Assembly (NCBI GenBank): GCA_030426245.1
Contig: JAUHYZ010000003.1
Span: forward strand, 1-64,000
Reading direction: 5' to 3'
Length of the DNA stretch: 64,000 nucleotides
Source: Alphaproteobacteria bacterium
GTDB lineage: Bacteria; Pseudomonadota; Alphaproteobacteria; Sphingomonadales; Sphingomonadaceae
Shown: positions 41,680-50,754 of the stretch, in pieces
Layout: each line of letters opens with the position of its first letter
Position numbering within the stretch: position 1 is the first letter of the stretch
The notes under the pieces: generated by a model
What the model was told of the DNA's origin: nothing
The model's input: only the letters and a program-made list of their open reading frames with translations
Databases searched by the model: none
Program-made: the position numbers and the translations under genes

Positions 41680-42801
41680 TTAGGCTGCCCGTGCCGTTCT
41701 GCGCTGGGCAAGCTCGGGCCACACATCGGGATACTGGCTGAGATCGATCCAGGGATCGCGCCGATCGAACTTCTGGCCGAGCGACTGAAGTATCAGCCGC
41801 GCCCGGCGCAGCCGCGCCTTGCGTGAGCGGAAGGGATTGGCACGGTCCGGCTTTGCCTCGACCATCCGCTTCAGCAAGCTGTCACGCTCCTCGAAAGTGG
41901 CCGGCATCGCCTTGGGCAGGGCCACTGCGGCCCCATGCTTAGGTGCGGCAACCGGGCGAGCCGTATGCAGCGGGACCGGTGTGGCCGCCTGCGATGCCGC
42001 AGGTTGTTCTTCCCTCTCGGGTTCGCCAACGGGCATCGGCTTGACCTTCTCCGCGACGTAACGCCCCTTGGGAGAGCGGCGGCGCATTGCAAGGACAGCC
42101 CAGGCACCGGCGCCAATCGCGATCAGGGCAGCCAGCGCGGTCAGCACCGTATCGCTCGAAGAGTTCTCCGCCGGTTCGACGACCGGATCGCTGGCCGTCT
42201 CGGCAGGCACCGCCGCCGGAACCGGGGCAGGAGGCACCAATTCGCTCATCGCTTCATTATGGGCAGGCGCTTCGCCTGTGCCGCCCCCTGCCGTGGAAGT
42301 GGCAGGGTTCGCCGTAACAGGCGCCGCGGAGGCCGTACTCCGCTCATTCGCTGCCAGCTCGGCAGTCTCTGCCGTAGCAGGCTCCGGACCCGCGGTGGTT
42401 GCAGCGGGGGCTGCCGGTTCGCTCGTCGGTACAGGCGCGGCCTCAGCTTCCTGGACCACAGGATCGGAAGTGAAATCGGGAGTGAGCGTAGTCGTCGTTC
42501 CGTCCGACGATGGCGTGGCAAGGGGTGAGAGGCTTTCAGGCGCGGCCACCGGAGCGGAGGGGCCTGTATTGGTCGAAGTACTGGGCGCGTTACCGGTCGC
42601 GCTCTGCGAAGGCGCTTCGCCTTGCGGGACCACCGGCACAATGGTGGGCTGCGCATCCGGTACGACGACAGTCGGGTTCGTCATCGCCGGTGACGTCGCA
42701 GTCGTTCCTGCGTCCTGAGCGGGCGCCAAGGTTGGGGACAAGGCCATCGCCGCGGCAATCGCGGAAACGGCACAACGAGTTGAGAGCTTTGACTTGTTCA
42801 T
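41680..42801 (-). CDS. hypothetical protein with signal, Ala/Pro/Thr-rich region and one membrane helix
   Basis: A 373-aa protein. A signal (MNKSKLSTRCAVSAIAAAMA, cleavage near APAQ) leads to about 190 residues of Ala/Pro/Thr/Val low complexity. A single membrane helix (TVLTALAALIAIGAGAWAVLAM) precedes a basic cytoplasmic tail with ERDSLLKRMVEAKPDRANPFRSRKARLRRARLILQSLGQKF, which looks conserved. I recognise no named family. The layout suggests a periplasmic stalk linked to a cytosolic basic domain. The 236 bp upstream hold the dinG SOS box at their far end. Confidence 0.75.
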   Translation of the reverse strand: MNKSKLSTRCAVSAIAAAMALSPTLAPAQDAGTTATSPAMTNPTVVVPDAQPTIVPVVPQGEAPSQSATGNAPSTSTNTGPSAPVAAPESLSPLATPSSDGTTTTLTPDFTSDPVVQEAEAAPVPTSEPAAPAATTAGPEPATAETAELAANERSTASAAPVTANPATSTAGGGTGEAPAHNEAMSELVPPAPVPAAVPAETASDPVVEPAENSSSDTVLTALAALIAIGAGAWAVLAMRRRSPKGRYVAEKVKPMPVGEPEREEQPAASQAATPVPLHTARPVAAPKHGAAVALPKAMPATFEERDSLLKRMVEAKPDRANPFRSRKARLRRARLILQSLGQKFDRRDPWIDLSQYPDVWPELAQRRTARAA

Positions 42802-43010
42802 AGCCTCAACAAAATGCTCCATCCTGAAATAGCGTTCCCCTGTCTATTTGTTCATGAAACCCATAACCTTCTGATATTTGTATATTTTTATAGACATCAC
42901 TAGCGTTAATACGGTTAAAGCTTGCGACAAGCCGCATGGCGGATCGGCCGCCCGGAATCGTTTTTTCGGCCATCTCTCCGGGGAAGTGTGCCGTTCCGCG
43001 CTTGCCCGTT

Positions 43011-43025
43011 GTTCCTACTCCGTTC
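43011..43025 (+). promoter_or_regulatory. LexA (SOS) box upstream of dinG-like gene
   Basis: GTTCCTACTCCGTTC is an exact GTTC-N7-GTTC, the alphaproteobacterial SOS box. It lies 12 bp upstream of the ATG, overlapping the leader, so LexA bound there would block transcription. Confidence 0.65.
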
Positions 43026-43037
43026 TAGGAGAGGGGC

Positions 43038-45791
43038 ATGGCTTCCGATCCGCCTGCCCTGCCCCTTCCCGCACTTCATGCCAGCCACGCCGGGAGCTGG
43101 CTGAGAGCAGCGAACGGTTCCACGCGTCCTGTCGGCAAGGGTGAGGCGATCATGGCAGCCGCCGACACGCCGCATCTGATCCTCAATGCCCCGCTGGTTA
43201 CCAGCCGCCTGGGCTATCCCGACCTTTCGGGGCTCGACCTGCTGGAACTGTTCGCTTTCATCCACCCGGCCCGCTTCTGCGTGCCGACGCCAAAGGGGCT
43301 GGCCCATGCCCTGAGCCTGACCGAGCCCGAAGGCGACGATGAAGTGCCCGCCCTGCTGCAAGTGGCTGCGGGCAAGCTGCTGGAGACCTGCGAAAGCGAA
43401 GAGTGGCGCGAACGCGAAGGCGCATGGAGCGTGCTGCAATCGCTTTCGAAGTTGCGCTGGCCCTGGGCGCAGGTGGCCGCGCCGCATATCCGCCAGCCGC
43501 AGCGCGGCGAGAAGTGGCTGTTTTCGCGTCTGCCCGAATGGGACGAGACACCGGAGCGGCCGCAGCCCGCGCAGGTCGCGCTCGGGCAGGAAGAGATAGA
43601 AACGCGGCTGGAAACGCTCACCGGCAAGGATGCGGAGCAGCGCCCCGGGCAGCGCGCCTATGCCGGGCAGGCCGCGGGAATCTTCGCACCGCGCGCGAAG
43701 AAAGGCATTCCCCATCTGCTCTTAGCCCAGGCGGGCACGGGCATCGGCAAGACGCTGGGCTATCTCGCCCCAGCCTCCCTCTGGGCGGAAAAGTCGGGCG
43801 GAACGGTATGGGTCTCTACCTTCACCAAGAACCTCCAGCGGCAGCTCAGGGGCGAAAGCCGCCGGGCATGGCCCGCCACGCGCAGCGACGGCTCTCATCC
43901 CGTCGTAGTGCGCAAGGGGCGCGAAAACTATCTCTGCCTGCTCAATCTGGAAGACGCGCTGCAAGGCGGCTTCGGTGGGCGTGCAGCGGTGTTGGCGCAG
44001 CTGGTCGGGCGCTGGGCCGCCTATACGCAGGATGGGGACATGATCGGCGGCGACCTGCCCGGCTGGCTCGGCACGCTGTTCCGCAACCGCGCGATCCGCT
44101 CGCTCACCGATCAGCGCGGCGAATGCGTCTATGCCGGCTGCCCGCATTACCGCAAATGTTTCATCGAACGGGCCGGCCGGGCCAGCGCGCAGGCCGATCT
44201 GGTCATCGCCAACCATGCGCTGGTGATGGTCAACGCCGCCCGCGGGCGCGATCATGCGCAGCGCCCCACCCGCATCGTGTTCGATGAGGGGCATCACGTA
44301 TTCGATGCCGCGGATTCGACCTTTGCCGCGGAATTGACCGGGCGCGAATGCGTGGAGCTGAAACGCTGGATCCTGGGACCGGAACGCGGATCGCGCGGGA
44401 GGCGGCGCGGTCTGGCGGCGCGGCTGGCGGATATTGCCTCCTATGACGAGGCAGGAGGCAAGGCGATTGCCGCTGCATGCCATGCGGCAGAAGCACTGCC
44501 GGGCGAAGGCTGGCTGCAGCGGATCGCGGAGAATATGCCCTCCGGCCCGATCGAAGGCCTGCTGTCGGGCGTGCGTGCGCTGACCTATGCCCGCGACGAA
44601 AGCGCAAACGGGCTGAAGGGGCAGGAAGCGGGATATGGCATCGAAACCGAAGCCGCCCAGCTGGACGGAAATTTCGTGGAACTGGCCCAGCAGGCGCAGT
44701 CCGCACTCGCCGAAATCCGCACCCCGCTGATCCGCCTGGGATCGCGCCTGGAAGGTCTGCTGGAAGACGCGCCCGACTGGCTCGACGGGCAAGGCCGCGC
44801 GCGGATCGAGGGCGCCCGCTATTCGCTGGCCTGGCGGGTCGATATGCTGTCCGCGTGGGAGGCGCTGCTCAGCCGCCTGGGCGGAGCGCCCGATCCCGAC
44901 TTCGTCGACTGGCTCGCGGTCGACCGCTCCGATGCGCGCGAATTCGATGTCGGCCTGCACCGCCGCTTCCTCGATCCGATGAAGCCATTCGCGCAAGTCG
45001 TTCTGGAGCCTTCCCACGGGGTCATGCTGACCAGTGCGACGCTGAAGGACGCGGATGACTGGGACAGCGCGATCACCCGGTCGGGTGCTCCATGGACCGG
45101 CGCGGCGCCGCAAGTGACCGAGCAGGAAAGCCCGTTCGACTATTCGAACAATGCCGAAGTGCTGATCGTCACCGATATCAAGAAAGGCGACATCCCGGCA
45201 CTGGCCGGCGCCTATGCGCGGATCATCGAGGCCTCCGAGGGCGGCGTGCTGGGCCTGTTCACCGCCATTCGCCGCCTGCGCGCCGTATATGGGCGGATTG
45301 CGGACCGGCTCGCCCGTGAGGGCTTGCCGCTCTATGCCCAGCATGTCGATCCGATCGACACGGGTACTTTGGTGGACATCTTCAGGGACGATCCCCACGC
45401 ATCGCTGCTCGGCACCGATGCATTGCGTGACGGCGTGGACGTCCCCGGCCATTCGCTGCGCTGCGTGGTGATGGAGCAGGTGCCGTGGCCCAAGCCTTCC
45501 ATCCTCCACCGTGCGCGGCGCGCAGCGGCGCAGGAACGAACCGGCGGCGGTTCCGCTCATGACGACCGGATCATCCGGGCCCGGCTGGCCCAGGCATTCG
45601 GCAGACTGATCCGTTCGAAGCAGGACAGGGGCCATTTCGTGGTTCTGTCCTCCGCCTTTCCGAGCCGGCTGCTGAGTGCGTTCCCAAAAGGGACACCTGT
45701 AATCCGTCTGACACTTGATGAGGCTTTACAACGCCTCGCTGCCGGTGTTTCTAACAAGGAAACGATACCCGGCGCGAACGGGGTTGCCTGA
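43038..45791 (+). CDS. DinG-like ATP-dependent DNA helicase
   Basis: A 917-aa superfamily 2 helicase of the XPD/DinG group. Walker A is AQAGTGIGKTLGYLAPASLW, and DEGH stands in place of DEAH (VFDEGHHVFDAAD). Iron-sulfur cysteines fit NYLCLLN and CVYAGCPHYRKCFIERAGR. Motif VI reads QAFGRLIRSKQDRGHFVVL. An N-terminal region of about 200 residues precedes the helicase core. It would unwind DNA, R-loops or D-loops during repair. AGGAGAGG precedes the ATG, and an SOS box sits just upstream. sixA follows 16 bp later. Confidence 0.93.
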   Translation: MASDPPALPLPALHASHAGSWLRAANGSTRPVGKGEAIMAAADTPHLILNAPLVTSRLGYPDLSGLDLLELFAFIHPARFCVPTPKGLAHALSLTEPEGDDEVPALLQVAAGKLLETCESEEWREREGAWSVLQSLSKLRWPWAQVAAPHIRQPQRGEKWLFSRLPEWDETPERPQPAQVALGQEEIETRLETLTGKDAEQRPGQRAYAGQAAGIFAPRAKKGIPHLLLAQAGTGIGKTLGYLAPASLWAEKSGGTVWVSTFTKNLQRQLRGESRRAWPATRSDGSHPVVVRKGRENYLCLLNLEDALQGGFGGRAAVLAQLVGRWAAYTQDGDMIGGDLPGWLGTLFRNRAIRSLTDQRGECVYAGCPHYRKCFIERAGRASAQADLVIANHALVMVNAARGRDHAQRPTRIVFDEGHHVFDAADSTFAAELTGRECVELKRWILGPERGSRGRRRGLAARLADIASYDEAGGKAIAAACHAAEALPGEGWLQRIAENMPSGPIEGLLSGVRALTYARDESANGLKGQEAGYGIETEAAQLDGNFVELAQQAQSALAEIRTPLIRLGSRLEGLLEDAPDWLDGQGRARIEGARYSLAWRVDMLSAWEALLSRLGGAPDPDFVDWLAVDRSDAREFDVGLHRRFLDPMKPFAQVVLEPSHGVMLTSATLKDADDWDSAITRSGAPWTGAAPQVTEQESPFDYSNNAEVLIVTDIKKGDIPALAGAYARIIEASEGGVLGLFTAIRRLRAVYGRIADRLAREGLPLYAQHVDPIDTGTLVDIFRDDPHASLLGTDALRDGVDVPGHSLRCVVMEQVPWPKPSILHRARRAAAQERTGGGSAHDDRIIRARLAQAFGRLIRSKQDRGHFVVLSSAFPSRLLSAFPKGTPVIRLTLDEALQRLAAGVSNKETIPGANGVA

Positions 45792-45807
45792 CCAGGGATA
45801 ATACATT

Positions 45808-46359
45808 GTGAAACTGCTTGGCTTGCTGCGCCATGCCAAATCGGATTGGGATGACATGGGCCTGCGCGATTTCGACCGCGGGCTGAATGCGCGTGGCCGC
45901 CGCGGTGCCGCGCTGATGGGCGACCATATCCGTAGCCACGGCGTCGACTGGGCGCATATCATGGCCAGCCCGGCCGAACGCGTGAAAAGGACGCTGGAGG
46001 CCAGCGGGATCGACGACAGCTCCGGCGAGAAGGTCGACTGGCAGGACAAGGCCTATCTTTCCAGCTCCGCCACATTGATGGATCTGCTGCGTGCGGTCGA
46101 AGGGGATCCCCAGACCTTGTTGCTCGTCGCGCATAATCCGGGCCTGCACGATCTCATTTTCGACCTCGTTTCACCGCAGGCTGAAAACAACCTGTTCGAC
46201 GAAGTGGCCGAGAAATATCCCACTGCGACCTTCGCAGTGCTCGAGCTGGATATTGACGACTGGTCGGATATCGCCCCCGATTGCGGAAGCATCGTGCATC
46301 TGGCGCGCCCGCGCGACCTCGATCCCGAGCTTGGCCCGGAAATGATCGGCCCGCGATAA
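45808..46359 (+). CDS. phosphohistidine phosphatase SixA-type (histidine phosphatase family)
   Basis: A 183-aa phosphatase with LLRHAKSDW (catalytic His near residue 9), the RGLNARGRRGA segment, MASPAERVKRT and VAHNPGLHDL (second catalytic His). It removes phosphate from protein histidines in signalling relays, by family. The GTG start is followed by KLLGLLRHAKS; AGGGA is placed about ten bases upstream. It lies directly after the helicase gene and is probably co-transcribed. Confidence 0.9.
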   Translation: MKLLGLLRHAKSDWDDMGLRDFDRGLNARGRRGAALMGDHIRSHGVDWAHIMASPAERVKRTLEASGIDDSSGEKVDWQDKAYLSSSATLMDLLRAVEGDPQTLLLVAHNPGLHDLIFDLVSPQAENNLFDEVAEKYPTATFAVLELDIDDWSDIAPDCGSIVHLARPRDLDPELGPEMIGPR

Positions 46360-46401
46360 AGCTGCTTTGGCAAACGGCCCTGAAAGCCGCCGGCAAATGG
46401 A

Positions 46402-46755
46402 TCAGTCGAGAGCGGCGGCCAAACGGCGCCGGATGGCTTTCAATTGCGGAACGATGTCCGAACGGCCGGAACCCTCGCCATCCTGATCGGACCCCTTGCC
46501 GCCTTCCAGAGCAAGACGCGCGCCTTTCAGCGTGTAGCCTTCCTGGTTTACCAGCCGGTCGATCTCATCGACGATACGGATATCTTCGGAGCGGTAATAG
46601 CGGCGTCCGCCGCTGCGCTTGAGAGGGTTGAGCATCGGGAACTGCTGTTCCCAATAGCGCAGAACATGCTGCTTTATTCCAAGCGCGCGCGCAACTTCAC
46701 CAATCGTGCGCAACGCATCGGCATCTTTGCCATCTGTAAATCGTGAGTCGGTCAA
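46402..46755 (-). CDS. MerR family transcriptional regulator
   Basis: A 117-aa protein with one winged HTH of MerR type: RTIGEVARALGIKQHVLRYWEQQFPMLNPLKRSGGRRYYRSEDI, then an IVDEIDRLVNQEGYTLKGARLAL helix. The short tail has no effector domain. This MlrA-like form follows ihfA in many alphaproteobacteria. It appears to start at TTG, since no ATG precedes the conserved region. It is the last gene of the rpmF-plsX-fabH-ihfA series. Confidence 0.92.
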   Translation of the reverse strand: MTDSRFTDGKDADALRTIGEVARALGIKQHVLRYWEQQFPMLNPLKRSGGRRYYRSEDIRIVDEIDRLVNQEGYTLKGARLALEGGKGSDQDGEGSGRSDIVPQLKAIRRRLAAALD

Positions 46756-46774
46756 AACGGTCCAATCCCAACAA

Positions 46775-47074
46775 TCAGTCCTTCGCGATCCGATCCTTGA
46801 GAATCTGGCTCGCGCGGAAGGTCAGCACCCGGCGCGGCGTGATCGGAACTTCAACCCCCGTCTTGGGATTGCGGCCGATACGCTCGTTCTTGTCGCGCAA
46901 CAGGAATGTACCGAAGCCTGAAATCTTGACGTTCTCGCCGCGCTCCAACGCGTCGCTCATATGGTCGAGAATGGATTCGACCATTGCCAGAGATTCAGCG
47001 CGCGAAAGCCCCATCTTGCGGTTAATGACTTCCGCTAGATCGGCACGTGTCAAAGTTCCTACAGAACGCATCAT
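46775..47074 (-). CDS. ihfA: integration host factor subunit alpha
   Basis: A 99-aa DNA-bending protein. [21 protein letters not shown] opens the fold, and the arm [26 protein letters not shown] contains the Pro that intercalates DNA. It pairs with IhfB. Two adjacent ATGs begin it, with AGGGG upstream. The 113 bp between fabH and ihfA hold no gene and may contain a second promoter. Confidence 0.96.
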   Translation of the reverse strand: MMRSVGTLTRADLAEVINRKMGLSRAESLAMVESILDHMSDALERGENVKISGFGTFLLRDKNERIGRNPKTGVEVPITPRRVLTFRASQILKDRIAKD

Positions 47075-47187
47075 CGGTTAGCCCCTATCGCCCTTCTTTA
47101 CCGGACAGACTTCCCTCCTCATTTCCAACCTAACACTTTGCGGGAACTTGGCAATATTGGTGGCGATTCAACACCGATCCCGATCCG

Positions 47188-48150
47188 TCACATCCGCAGC
47201 AGGCTGGCACCCCATGTGAAACCGCCGCCCATCGCCTCCAGCATGACGAGGTCACCCGGCTTGATCCTCCCGTCGCGCACTGCAAGGTCCAGCGCGAGAG
47301 GAACCGAAGCAGCCGACGTGTTGGCGTGCTGATCCACTGTAACCACGACCTTTTCCATCGGCAGGCACAGCTTCTTGGCAGTCGCTTCCAGGATGCGGGC
47401 ATTGGCCTGATGCGGCACCACCCAATCGATATTTTCCGCAGAAAACTGCGATTCCTGCAGCACTTCCTGAAGCACTTCGGCCAGGTTCACAACGGCATGG
47501 CGGAACACCTCGCGCCCCCGCATCTGCACCTTGCCGGCAGTGCCCGTGGTCGAAGGCCCGCCGTCGGTATGGAGCAGGCCATTGTGCCGCCCGTCGGAAT
47601 GCAGTTTGGTCAGCAATATGCCGGGCCCGTCTTCGGGTACGTCTTCGCTCTGAAGAACCACCGCGCCGGCCCCGTCGCCGAACAGAACGCAGGTCGTGCG
47701 ATCGTCCCAATTTAGGATTCTGCTCATCGTTTCGGCACCGATGACGAGCGCACATTTCGCGAATCCGCTGCGCATCATCGAATCGGCAACGCCTAGCGAA
47801 TAGATGAATCCGGAGCAGACCGCGGCCACATCGAAGGCCGCGCCGCGGCATCCCAGAGCGGCCTGAACCGTGGTCGCCGTGGCCGGGAAAGTCTGGTCGG
47901 GTGTCGCCGTGGCCAGCACGATCAGATCTACATCTTCCGGTCCGATCCCGGCGGCATCCATCGCCCTTTGCGCGGCCAGCGTCGCCAGCGTGGAGGTGGT
48001 CTCCCCCTCGCCTGCAATGTAGCGGCTGCGAATGCCGGTTCGCTCCACGATCCATTCGTCACTAGTGTCGACGGTCTTGGCCAGCTCTTCATTCGTGACC
48101 TTGCGTGCAGGCAAGGCCGAGCCGGTGCCTTTGATCACCGAGCGGATCAT
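47188..48150 (-). CDS. fabH: beta-ketoacyl-ACP synthase III
   Basis: A 320-aa condensing enzyme that starts fatty acid chains from acetyl-CoA and malonyl-ACP. The triad is visible: Cys112 in [12 protein letters not shown], His in PHQANARI and Asn in [13 protein letters not shown]. Its ATG overlaps the plsX TGA (ATGA), so the two are translationally coupled. The length and family are standard. Confidence 0.97.
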   Translation of the reverse strand: MIRSVIKGTGSALPARKVTNEELAKTVDTSDEWIVERTGIRSRYIAGEGETTSTLATLAAQRAMDAAGIGPEDVDLIVLATATPDQTFPATATTVQAALGCRGAAFDVAAVCSGFIYSLGVADSMMRSGFAKCALVIGAETMSRILNWDDRTTCVLFGDGAGAVVLQSEDVPEDGPGILLTKLHSDGRHNGLLHTDGGPSTTGTAGKVQMRGREVFRHAVVNLAEVLQEVLQESQFSAENIDWVVPHQANARILEATAKKLCLPMEKVVVTVDQHANTSAASVPLALDLAVRDGRIKPGDLVMLEAMGGGFTWGASLLRM

Positions 48151-49205
48151 GCAATCTTCCCATTGGTTTCGCCGTCGCGCAGGCGCTCTTCGCCCAGCTC
48201 GGCAAGATCGGCCGTGATACGGCCGGTAATCTCTTCTTCCAGCAGCCGCGCAGCCACTGCCACGGCATTGGCGACGCCAGTGGCCGACGCGCCGCCATGG
48301 CTCTTCACCACCACGCCGTTCAGGCCCAGGAACACCGCGCCATTGTGATTGTTCGGATCGAGATGGTGCTTGAGCAGTTCCGTCGCCGGCCGGCTGACGA
48401 GGAAGCCGAATTTGGAACGCAGCGAGCTCTGAAAGCTGCGCCGCAGCAAATCGGCCACGAAACGGGCCGTGCCTTCCACGGCCTTGAGCGCGATATTGCC
48501 CGAAAATCCGTCGGTGACGACAACATCGACATCGCCGCGCGAAAGCCCGTTCGCTTCCACAAAGCCTTCGAACTGCATCGTCAGGCCGCTGGCACCGCGC
48601 AGGCGGTTGGCAGCTTGCTGCAGATGCTCCGTCCCCTTGTTCTCTTCGGTGCCGATATTCAGCAGGCGCACCCTGGGCGCTTCCAGCCCGGTCACGATCC
48701 GCGAATAGGCAGCCCCCATGATCGCGAACTGCACCAGATTGCGCGCGTCGCAATCGGTGTTGGCCCCCAGATCGAGCATGATCACATCATTGTCGCCCAG
48801 CGTGGGCAGAAGCGCCGCCAGAGCGGGCCGGTCGATCCCCGGCATGGTGCGCAGCGAAAGCTTGGCCATGGCCATCAGCGCGCCGGTATTGCCGCCGCTG
48901 ACGGCGGCCCCGGCACGGCCCTGCTTCACCGCATTGATAGCCATGCCCATCGAAGTGGTCTTGGCGCGGCGCAGCGCCTGGGTGGGCTTCTCATCGCCCG
49001 CCACAACGTCTTCGGCATGGAGAATCTCCGATGCCCCGCGCATGTTTGGATGTTTGTCGAGCGCGCTCTTGATGCGCGCTTCATCACCGACAAGCAGAAA
49101 CTGGAACCGGTCGTGGCGGCGGCGCGCAAGCGCGGCGCCTTCCACCATCACCCGAACGCCAACGTCGCCGCCCATCGCATCGATCGCGATACGCGGCAAA
49201 TCCAT
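48147..49205 (-). CDS. plsX: phosphate acyltransferase PlsX
   Basis: A 352-aa enzyme that makes acyl-phosphate from acyl-ACP for phospholipid synthesis. It shows [19 protein letters not shown] at the start, [22 protein letters not shown] and [19 protein letters not shown]. It lies between rpmF and fabH in the conserved lipid gene order. Confidence 0.96.
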   Translation of the reverse strand: MDLPRIAIDAMGGDVGVRVMVEGAALARRRHDRFQFLLVGDEARIKSALDKHPNMRGASEILHAEDVVAGDEKPTQALRRAKTTSMGMAINAVKQGRAGAAVSGGNTGALMAMAKLSLRTMPGIDRPALAALLPTLGDNDVIMLDLGANTDCDARNLVQFAIMGAAYSRIVTGLEAPRVRLLNIGTEENKGTEHLQQAANRLRGASGLTMQFEGFVEANGLSRGDVDVVVTDGFSGNIALKAVEGTARFVADLLRRSFQSSLRSKFGFLVSRPATELLKHHLDPNNHNGAVFLGLNGVVVKSHGGASATGVANAVAVAARLLEEEITGRITADLAELGEERLRDGETNGKIA

Positions 49206-49229
49206 GCGACGTTCCCCGGCCAGGCCGGC

Positions 49230-49409
49230 TTAGAGCCCGACCGCGACGATTTCGCGCCCGTTGTAATAGCCGCAATGCGTGCAAAGGTTATGCGGGCGCT
49301 TCAACTCGCCGCAATTGGAGCATTCGTGGAATGCTTCGGCCTTCAATGCATCGTGCGCACGGCGATTGCCGCGACGGTGAGGCGTTACTTTTCTCTTGGG
49401 GACAGCCAT
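49230..49409 (-). CDS. rpmF: 50S ribosomal protein L32
   Basis: A short gene of 59 codons. The product begins [20 protein letters not shown] and carries the zinc-type Cys pairs [23 protein letters not shown] in its second half, which is the L32 pattern. The plsX gene starts 24 bp downstream, and the pair rpmF-plsX is widely conserved. The 216 bp upstream separate it from the MAPEG gene and must hold its promoter; I see no clear one. Confidence 0.96.
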   Translation of the reverse strand: MAVPKRKVTPHRRGNRRAHDALKAEAFHECSNCGELKRPHNLCTHCGYYNGREIVAVGL

Positions 49410-49625
49410 TGCGTCACCTGTTCCTCAAATAATCTCAATCGGTTCGTAAGCCGCACTAGGCGAAGCCTCTGTGTTGTACAAGTGGCGCGCAAACTCGCAC
49501 ACTTGCACTGCAACCGGGTCCGCAGTTCGGCGTGAAGGCGCGCCCTATACCGGATTTCGCGAACGTTGCAAGGGCTGGCGGATCGGCCTAGCCCTATACC
49601 GCCTGGAGAGGGAGACAATCGGGCG

Positions 49626-50018
49626 ATGATACTTCCCGTAAGCTTGACGTCCTGCGCTGCCGCCGCGCTGATTGCCATGTGGCTGATGCTGCGTGTCAGC
49701 AAGCTGCGCATCGACTTCAATATCCTGCATGGCGACGGCGGAAACGAGGCGCTGATCCGGCGCATGCGCGCACAGGCCAATTTCGTGGAAAACACGCCTT
49801 TCGTGCTGCTGCTGATCGCGGGAATCGAGCTTGCCGGGCATGGCGGCCACTGGCTGTCGATCGTGGCCGGGATCTACCTGCTGGCACGGGTGGCCCATGC
49901 GATCGGGATGGACAGCCCGGAAGGCAACAAGCTGCGCAGCGGCGGCGTGGCCATCACCATGTTCACCCTGCTGGGGCTGGCAGTCTATGCCGTGCTGATC
50001 GCGGCCGGCGTGGTCTAA
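49626..50018 (+). CDS. MAPEG family membrane protein
   Basis: A 130-aa protein with four membrane helices. The MAPEG marks are RVSKLRIDFNILHGDGGNEALIRRMRAQANFVENTPFVLLLI, with the conserved Glu and Asn, and YLLARVAHAIGM. Family members include microsomal glutathione S-transferases; the bacterial substrates are mostly unknown. The start at MILPVSL is chosen; the longer reading has no membrane context. Confidence 0.88.
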   Translation: MILPVSLTSCAAAALIAMWLMLRVSKLRIDFNILHGDGGNEALIRRMRAQANFVENTPFVLLLIAGIELAGHGGHWLSIVAGIYLLARVAHAIGMDSPEGNKLRSGGVAITMFTLLGLAVYAVLIAAGVV

Positions 50019-50030
50019 GCCGGTCAGGCC

Positions 50031-50714
50031 TCAGGACGCGGCGATCGCAGCGTCCCCCACGAACGGATTGTCGCGCCGCTCCTGCCCGAAAGTGCTGACC
50101 TGGCCGTGCCCCGGGATGAAAGTGACATCGCCCAGCGGCCAGAGCTTCTGAGTGATCGAATCGAGCAGATCCTGATGGTTGCCCATCGGGAAATCGGTAC
50201 GCCCGATCGAACCGCGGAACAGCACATCGCCGACAACGGCAAAGCGCGTCGGCCGGTTGAAGAAGATCACATGGCCAGGCGTGTGGCCGGGGCAATGGAT
50301 GACTTCCAGCTCCACTTCGCCGACCGTCACCGTGTCGCCGTCTTCCAGCCAGCGGTCCGGCTCGAACACTTCGCCCGCCAGGCCCCATTGCCGCCCGTCT
50401 TCATCGAGGCGCGAGATCCAGAAGCGATCCGCCTCCTGCGGGCCCTCGATCGGCAACCCCAGCTCTTTCGCCAGCACGCCGGTCTGCCCGCAATGATCGA
50501 TATGGCCATGCGTGACGAGCAGCTTTTCCAGCGTCACCCCGGCCCGGCGCACCGCATCCTTGAGCTTGTCGAGATCGCCGCCCGGATCGACCAGCGCCCC
50601 GCGCATCGTCTTGGTGCACCAGATTAGGGAGCAATTCTGCTGGAGCGGCGTGACAGGAATGATCGCCGCGCGCATCGGCGGCGTCGGGGGCTGAGCGGCT
50701 GGTGTTTCGGGCAT
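50031..50714 (-). CDS. MBL fold metallohydrolase, YcbL/glyoxalase II-like
   Basis: A 227-aa enzyme with metal motif THGHIDHCGQTG (HxHxDH) and further ligands in HCPGHTPGHVIFF, VGDVLFRGSIGRTD and IPGHGQVSTFGQER. It probably hydrolyses thioesters such as S-lactoylglutathione. The start is uncertain: MRAAIIPVTP 13 codons later may be the true one. It lies 40 bp from the TauD-like gene on the same strand. Confidence 0.9.
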   Translation of the reverse strand: MPETPAAQPPTPPMRAAIIPVTPLQQNCSLIWCTKTMRGALVDPGGDLDKLKDAVRRAGVTLEKLLVTHGHIDHCGQTGVLAKELGLPIEGPQEADRFWISRLDEDGRQWGLAGEVFEPDRWLEDGDTVTVGEVELEVIHCPGHTPGHVIFFNRPTRFAVVGDVLFRGSIGRTDFPMGNHQDLLDSITQKLWPLGDVTFIPGHGQVSTFGQERRDNPFVGDAAIAAS

Positions 50715-50754
50715 GGCGAATAGGTGCCGATGCGCCTGCGGGATTGCAAGGGCT

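Noticed and set aside
42904-42925. CtrA full site (GTTAATACGGTTAAAG)
   Set aside because: The TTAA halves are five, not seven, bases apart.
43722-45635. Long reverse frame opposite the DinG-like gene
   Set aside because: It is antisense to helicase motifs and has no recognisable domain.
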